The notes beneath the pieces were generated by a model, which worked only from the letters and a program-made list of their open reading frames with translations, did no database searches and was not told the DNA's origin. From an uncultured Pelagibacteraceae bacterium (lineage in GTDB: Bacteria > Pseudomonadota > Alphaproteobacteria > Pelagibacterales > Pelagibacteraceae): 64,000 bases of DNA. The number at the start of each line of letters is the position of its first letter. Position 1 is the first letter of the stretch. Location of the stretch: NCBI GenBank assembly GCA_902542975.1, contig CACBWM010000001.1:163296-227295 (forward strand), in the 5' to 3' direction. The position numbers were made by a program, and so were the translations under genes. Shown here in pieces: positions 62,335 to 64,000 of the stretch.

Positions 62335-63932
62335 GCAAAGAAAAAATCTATATATTTGACACAACTCTTAGAGATGGGGCACAAACTCAAGGCGTTGACT
62401 TTTCATTAAATGAAAAAGAAAAAATTGCTAAATCTTTAGATAACCTAGGAGTTGATTATATCGAAGGGGGCTGGCCAGGAGCAAATCCAACAGATACAGA
62501 ATTTTTCAATAAGGATCTAAATTTTAAAAATGCCAATCTTACTGCTTTTGGTATGACTAAAAAATCAGAGCATAGTGCAAAAAATGACCCTATGTTGTCA
62601 TCTCTGATTAATTCAAAGAGTTCATCAGTTTGTTTATTTGGTAAAAGTTGGGATTTTCATGTGGATGTCGCCTTGGGTATTTCAAACGATCAAAATTTAG
62701 AAAATATAAGCGAGAGTGCAAAGCATATAGTTAATTCAGGTAAAGAATTTATGTTTGATGCTGAACATTTTTTTGATGGTTATAAATCTAATCCTGAATA
62801 TGCAATATCATGTTTAAAAGCTGCATATGATAATGGTGCAAGATGGATTGTTTTATGTGATACCAATGGAGGAACATTACCACACGAAATTTCTAAAATT
62901 GTTGAAAAAGTAACAAAGCATATACCTGGAAAAAAACTAGGAATTCATGCCCACAACGATACTGAAAATGCAGTTGCTAATAGTTTAGTAGCTGTACAAG
63001 CAGGAGTTAGACAGGTTCAGGGTACAATAAATGGACTAGGTGAAAGATGTGGTAATGCAAATTTAATGTCTTTGATCCCAACTTTTTTTTTAAAAAAAGA
63101 CTTTTCAGACAATTATGAAATTAATATTAAACCTGAAAACATTAAAAATTTAACTCAATGTTCAAGATTATTAGATGAAATATTGAATAGAAAACCAAAT
63201 AAACATTTACCTTATGTGGGTGCATCTGCATTTTCACACAAAGGAGGAATGCATGTATCAGCTGTACAAAAGGATCCAAAAACTTATGAACATATTAATC
63301 CTGACGAAGTAGGTAATGCTAGGAATATTGTTGTTTCTGATCAATCTGGACAATCTAATATAATGTCTAGATTAAATGCAATTGGCATTAATATTAAAAA
63401 AGATGATCCTAAAATTAAAAAACTTCTTCATGAAGTAAAAGATAGAGAGTTCATAGGATATAGTTACGACGGTGCTGATGCATCTTTTGAACTTTTAGCA
63501 AGAAGATTAATGGGTGAAATACCAAGATATATCTCAATTAATGAATATGATGTATCTGTTAAGAAAGATTCTACTGGTGAAGTTGTATCATTTGCAAAAG
63601 CAAAACTTGAAGTAGATGGTCATGAAATTTTATGTGAAGGCGAGGGTAACGGACCTGTTAATGCTTTAGATAATGCAATTAGAAAAAATGTAAACAAACT
63701 TGAAAAATACTCAGAATACTTAAAAGATCTAAAATTAGTTGATTATAAAGTTAGAATATTAAACACAGGTACTGGAGCTGTTACTAGAGTTTCTATAGAA
63801 AGTGCAGACTCAAAACATGGTAATTGGTTTACTATAGGAGTTTCTCCAAATATTATTGATGCATCTTTTAAAGCTTTAGTTGATAGTTTGGATTATAAGC
63901 TTTTCAAAGATAATGCTCCCGCAAGTACTTGA
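62331..63932 (+). CDS. cimA: Citramalate synthase
   Basis: Condenses acetyl-CoA and pyruvate to (R)-citramalate for isoleucine synthesis. The protein has the HMGL-like catalytic domain with IFDTTLRDGAQTQGVDFSLNEK, YIEGGWPGANPTD, FDAEHFFDGYKSNPEYA and GIHAHNDTENAVANSL, and a C-terminal LeuA-type regulatory domain. The EGGWPGANPTD form distinguishes CimA from LeuA. The track start (GTG 62319) is inside cysS; the ATG at 62331 forms a standard ATGA overlap and gives 533 residues. A methyltransferase gene starts in its stop codon. Confidence 0.9.
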   Translation: MSKEKIYIFDTTLRDGAQTQGVDFSLNEKEKIAKSLDNLGVDYIEGGWPGANPTDTEFFNKDLNFKNANLTAFGMTKKSEHSAKNDPMLSSLINSKSSSVCLFGKSWDFHVDVALGISNDQNLENISESAKHIVNSGKEFMFDAEHFFDGYKSNPEYAISCLKAAYDNGARWIVLCDTNGGTLPHEISKIVEKVTKHIPGKKLGIHAHNDTENAVANSLVAVQAGVRQVQGTINGLGERCGNANLMSLIPTFFLKKDFSDNYEINIKPENIKNLTQCSRLLDEILNRKPNKHLPYVGASAFSHKGGMHVSAVQKDPKTYEHINPDEVGNARNIVVSDQSGQSNIMSRLNAIGINIKKDDPKIKKLLHEVKDREFIGYSYDGADASFELLARRLMGEIPRYISINEYDVSVKKDSTGEVVSFAKAKLEVDGHEILCEGEGNGPVNALDNAIRKNVNKLEKYSEYLKDLKLVDYKVRILNTGTGAVTRVSIESADSKHGNWFTIGVSPNIIDASFKALVDSLDYKLFKDNAPAST

Positions 63933-64000
63933 TGTCATTAAAAAATATAACTTTCATTTTACACAAACCTCAACTATCAGAAAATATAGGAGCCTGTGCC
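63932..64000 (+). CDS. TrmH/SpoU-family RNA methyltransferase (TrmJ-like), N-terminal fragment
   Basis: The frame opens with ATG sharing one base with the cimA stop and runs off the window. The 23 visible residues include ITFILHKPQLSENIGACA, which matches the start of TrmJ/TrmH-family 2'-O-ribose methyltransferases (FILv.PQl.ENIGa.AR). The modified tRNA position cannot be determined from this fragment. Confidence 0.7.
   Translation, partial: MSLKNITFILHKPQLSENIGACA

Noticed and set aside
1-64000. CRISPR arrays, insertion sequences, prophage or integrons
   Set aside because: No regularly spaced repeats, transposase, integrase or phage structural gene was seen.

Overview
The window is AT-rich, very densely packed bacterial DNA with almost no intergenic space. 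Many neighbouring genes share 1-4 bases (TAATG or ATGA junctions) and no gap exceeds about 165 bp. The gene set points to a streamlined marine alphaproteobacterium of the SAR11 clade (Candidatus Pelagibacter type). It includes TRAP and tripartite tricarboxylate (TTT) transporters, a dimethylglycine/sarcosine dehydrogenase-like oxidase, a fused SpeD-SpeE polyamine enzyme, an Anbu proteasome homologue and a 2-methylcitrate cycle. The assignment rests on protein recognition and composition, not on a marker-gene phylogeny. I found no mobile element, CRISPR array, prophage, rRNA or recognisable transcription-factor gene.

Layout. 1-1369: end of an iron-type ABC transporter (permease end, ATPase). 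1396-6847: a DMG/sarcosine dehydrogenase-like flavoprotein facing a minus-strand group (GMP reductase, tartrate/D-malate dehydrogenase, EamA exporter). 6952-9531: a haloacetate-dehalogenase-like hydrolase, a TauD-family dioxygenase and an AEC carrier. 9538-11970: small exported proteins, a 37-aa basic ORF, tRNA-Met(CAT), and an inverse-autotransporter-like barrel abutting a Thr/Gly/Ser-rich exported protein. 11967-17072: adenine and methylthioadenosine salvage (apt, mtnP, mtnA, class II aldolase) next to the speD-speE fusion that makes methylthioadenosine. 17131-20149: polar amino-acid ABC transporter (no ATPase present) and a nitrilase-family amidase. 20146-22432: a circularly permuted ATP-grasp protein divergent from Anbu. 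22435-23798: a DUF6165-like protein and a GT9 glycosyltransferase.

23791-27903: an AbrB-family membrane protein and TTT operon 1. 27900-35335: envelope, redox and miscellaneous genes, a frameshifted carbonic-anhydrase-like gene, a 3-hydroxyisobutyrate-dehydrogenase-family enzyme, an MFS carrier and rpoZ. 35336-40770: CoA-transferase, TRAP transporter and malonyl-CoA decarboxylase, a plausible malonate module. 40763-44134: dusA, a frame-split TauE/SafE permease and a phosphomannomutase. 44296-47498: nrdA-nrdB behind a pair of NrdR-like boxes, then a DUF1289 protein. 47599-55499: TTT operon 2 with a PrpD paralogue, facing a prpD-prpB-prpC operon. 55553-64000: phosphoglycolate phosphatase, an acetyltransferase-only GlmU, glmS, class II DAHP synthase, nadE, cysS, cimA and the start of a TrmH-family methyltransferase.

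The most interesting structures are these. All four solute-binding-protein genes are followed by a strong hairpin that ends at, or overlaps, the start of the next transporter gene. A barrel and its probable partner sit in separate adjacent genes. A methylthioadenosine-to-DHAP shunt is placed beside its source enzyme. The Anbu locus is reduced to two genes. Two single-base homopolymer frameshifts occur, and a GC-rich interleaved (pseudoknot-capable) element lies at 42591-42626.
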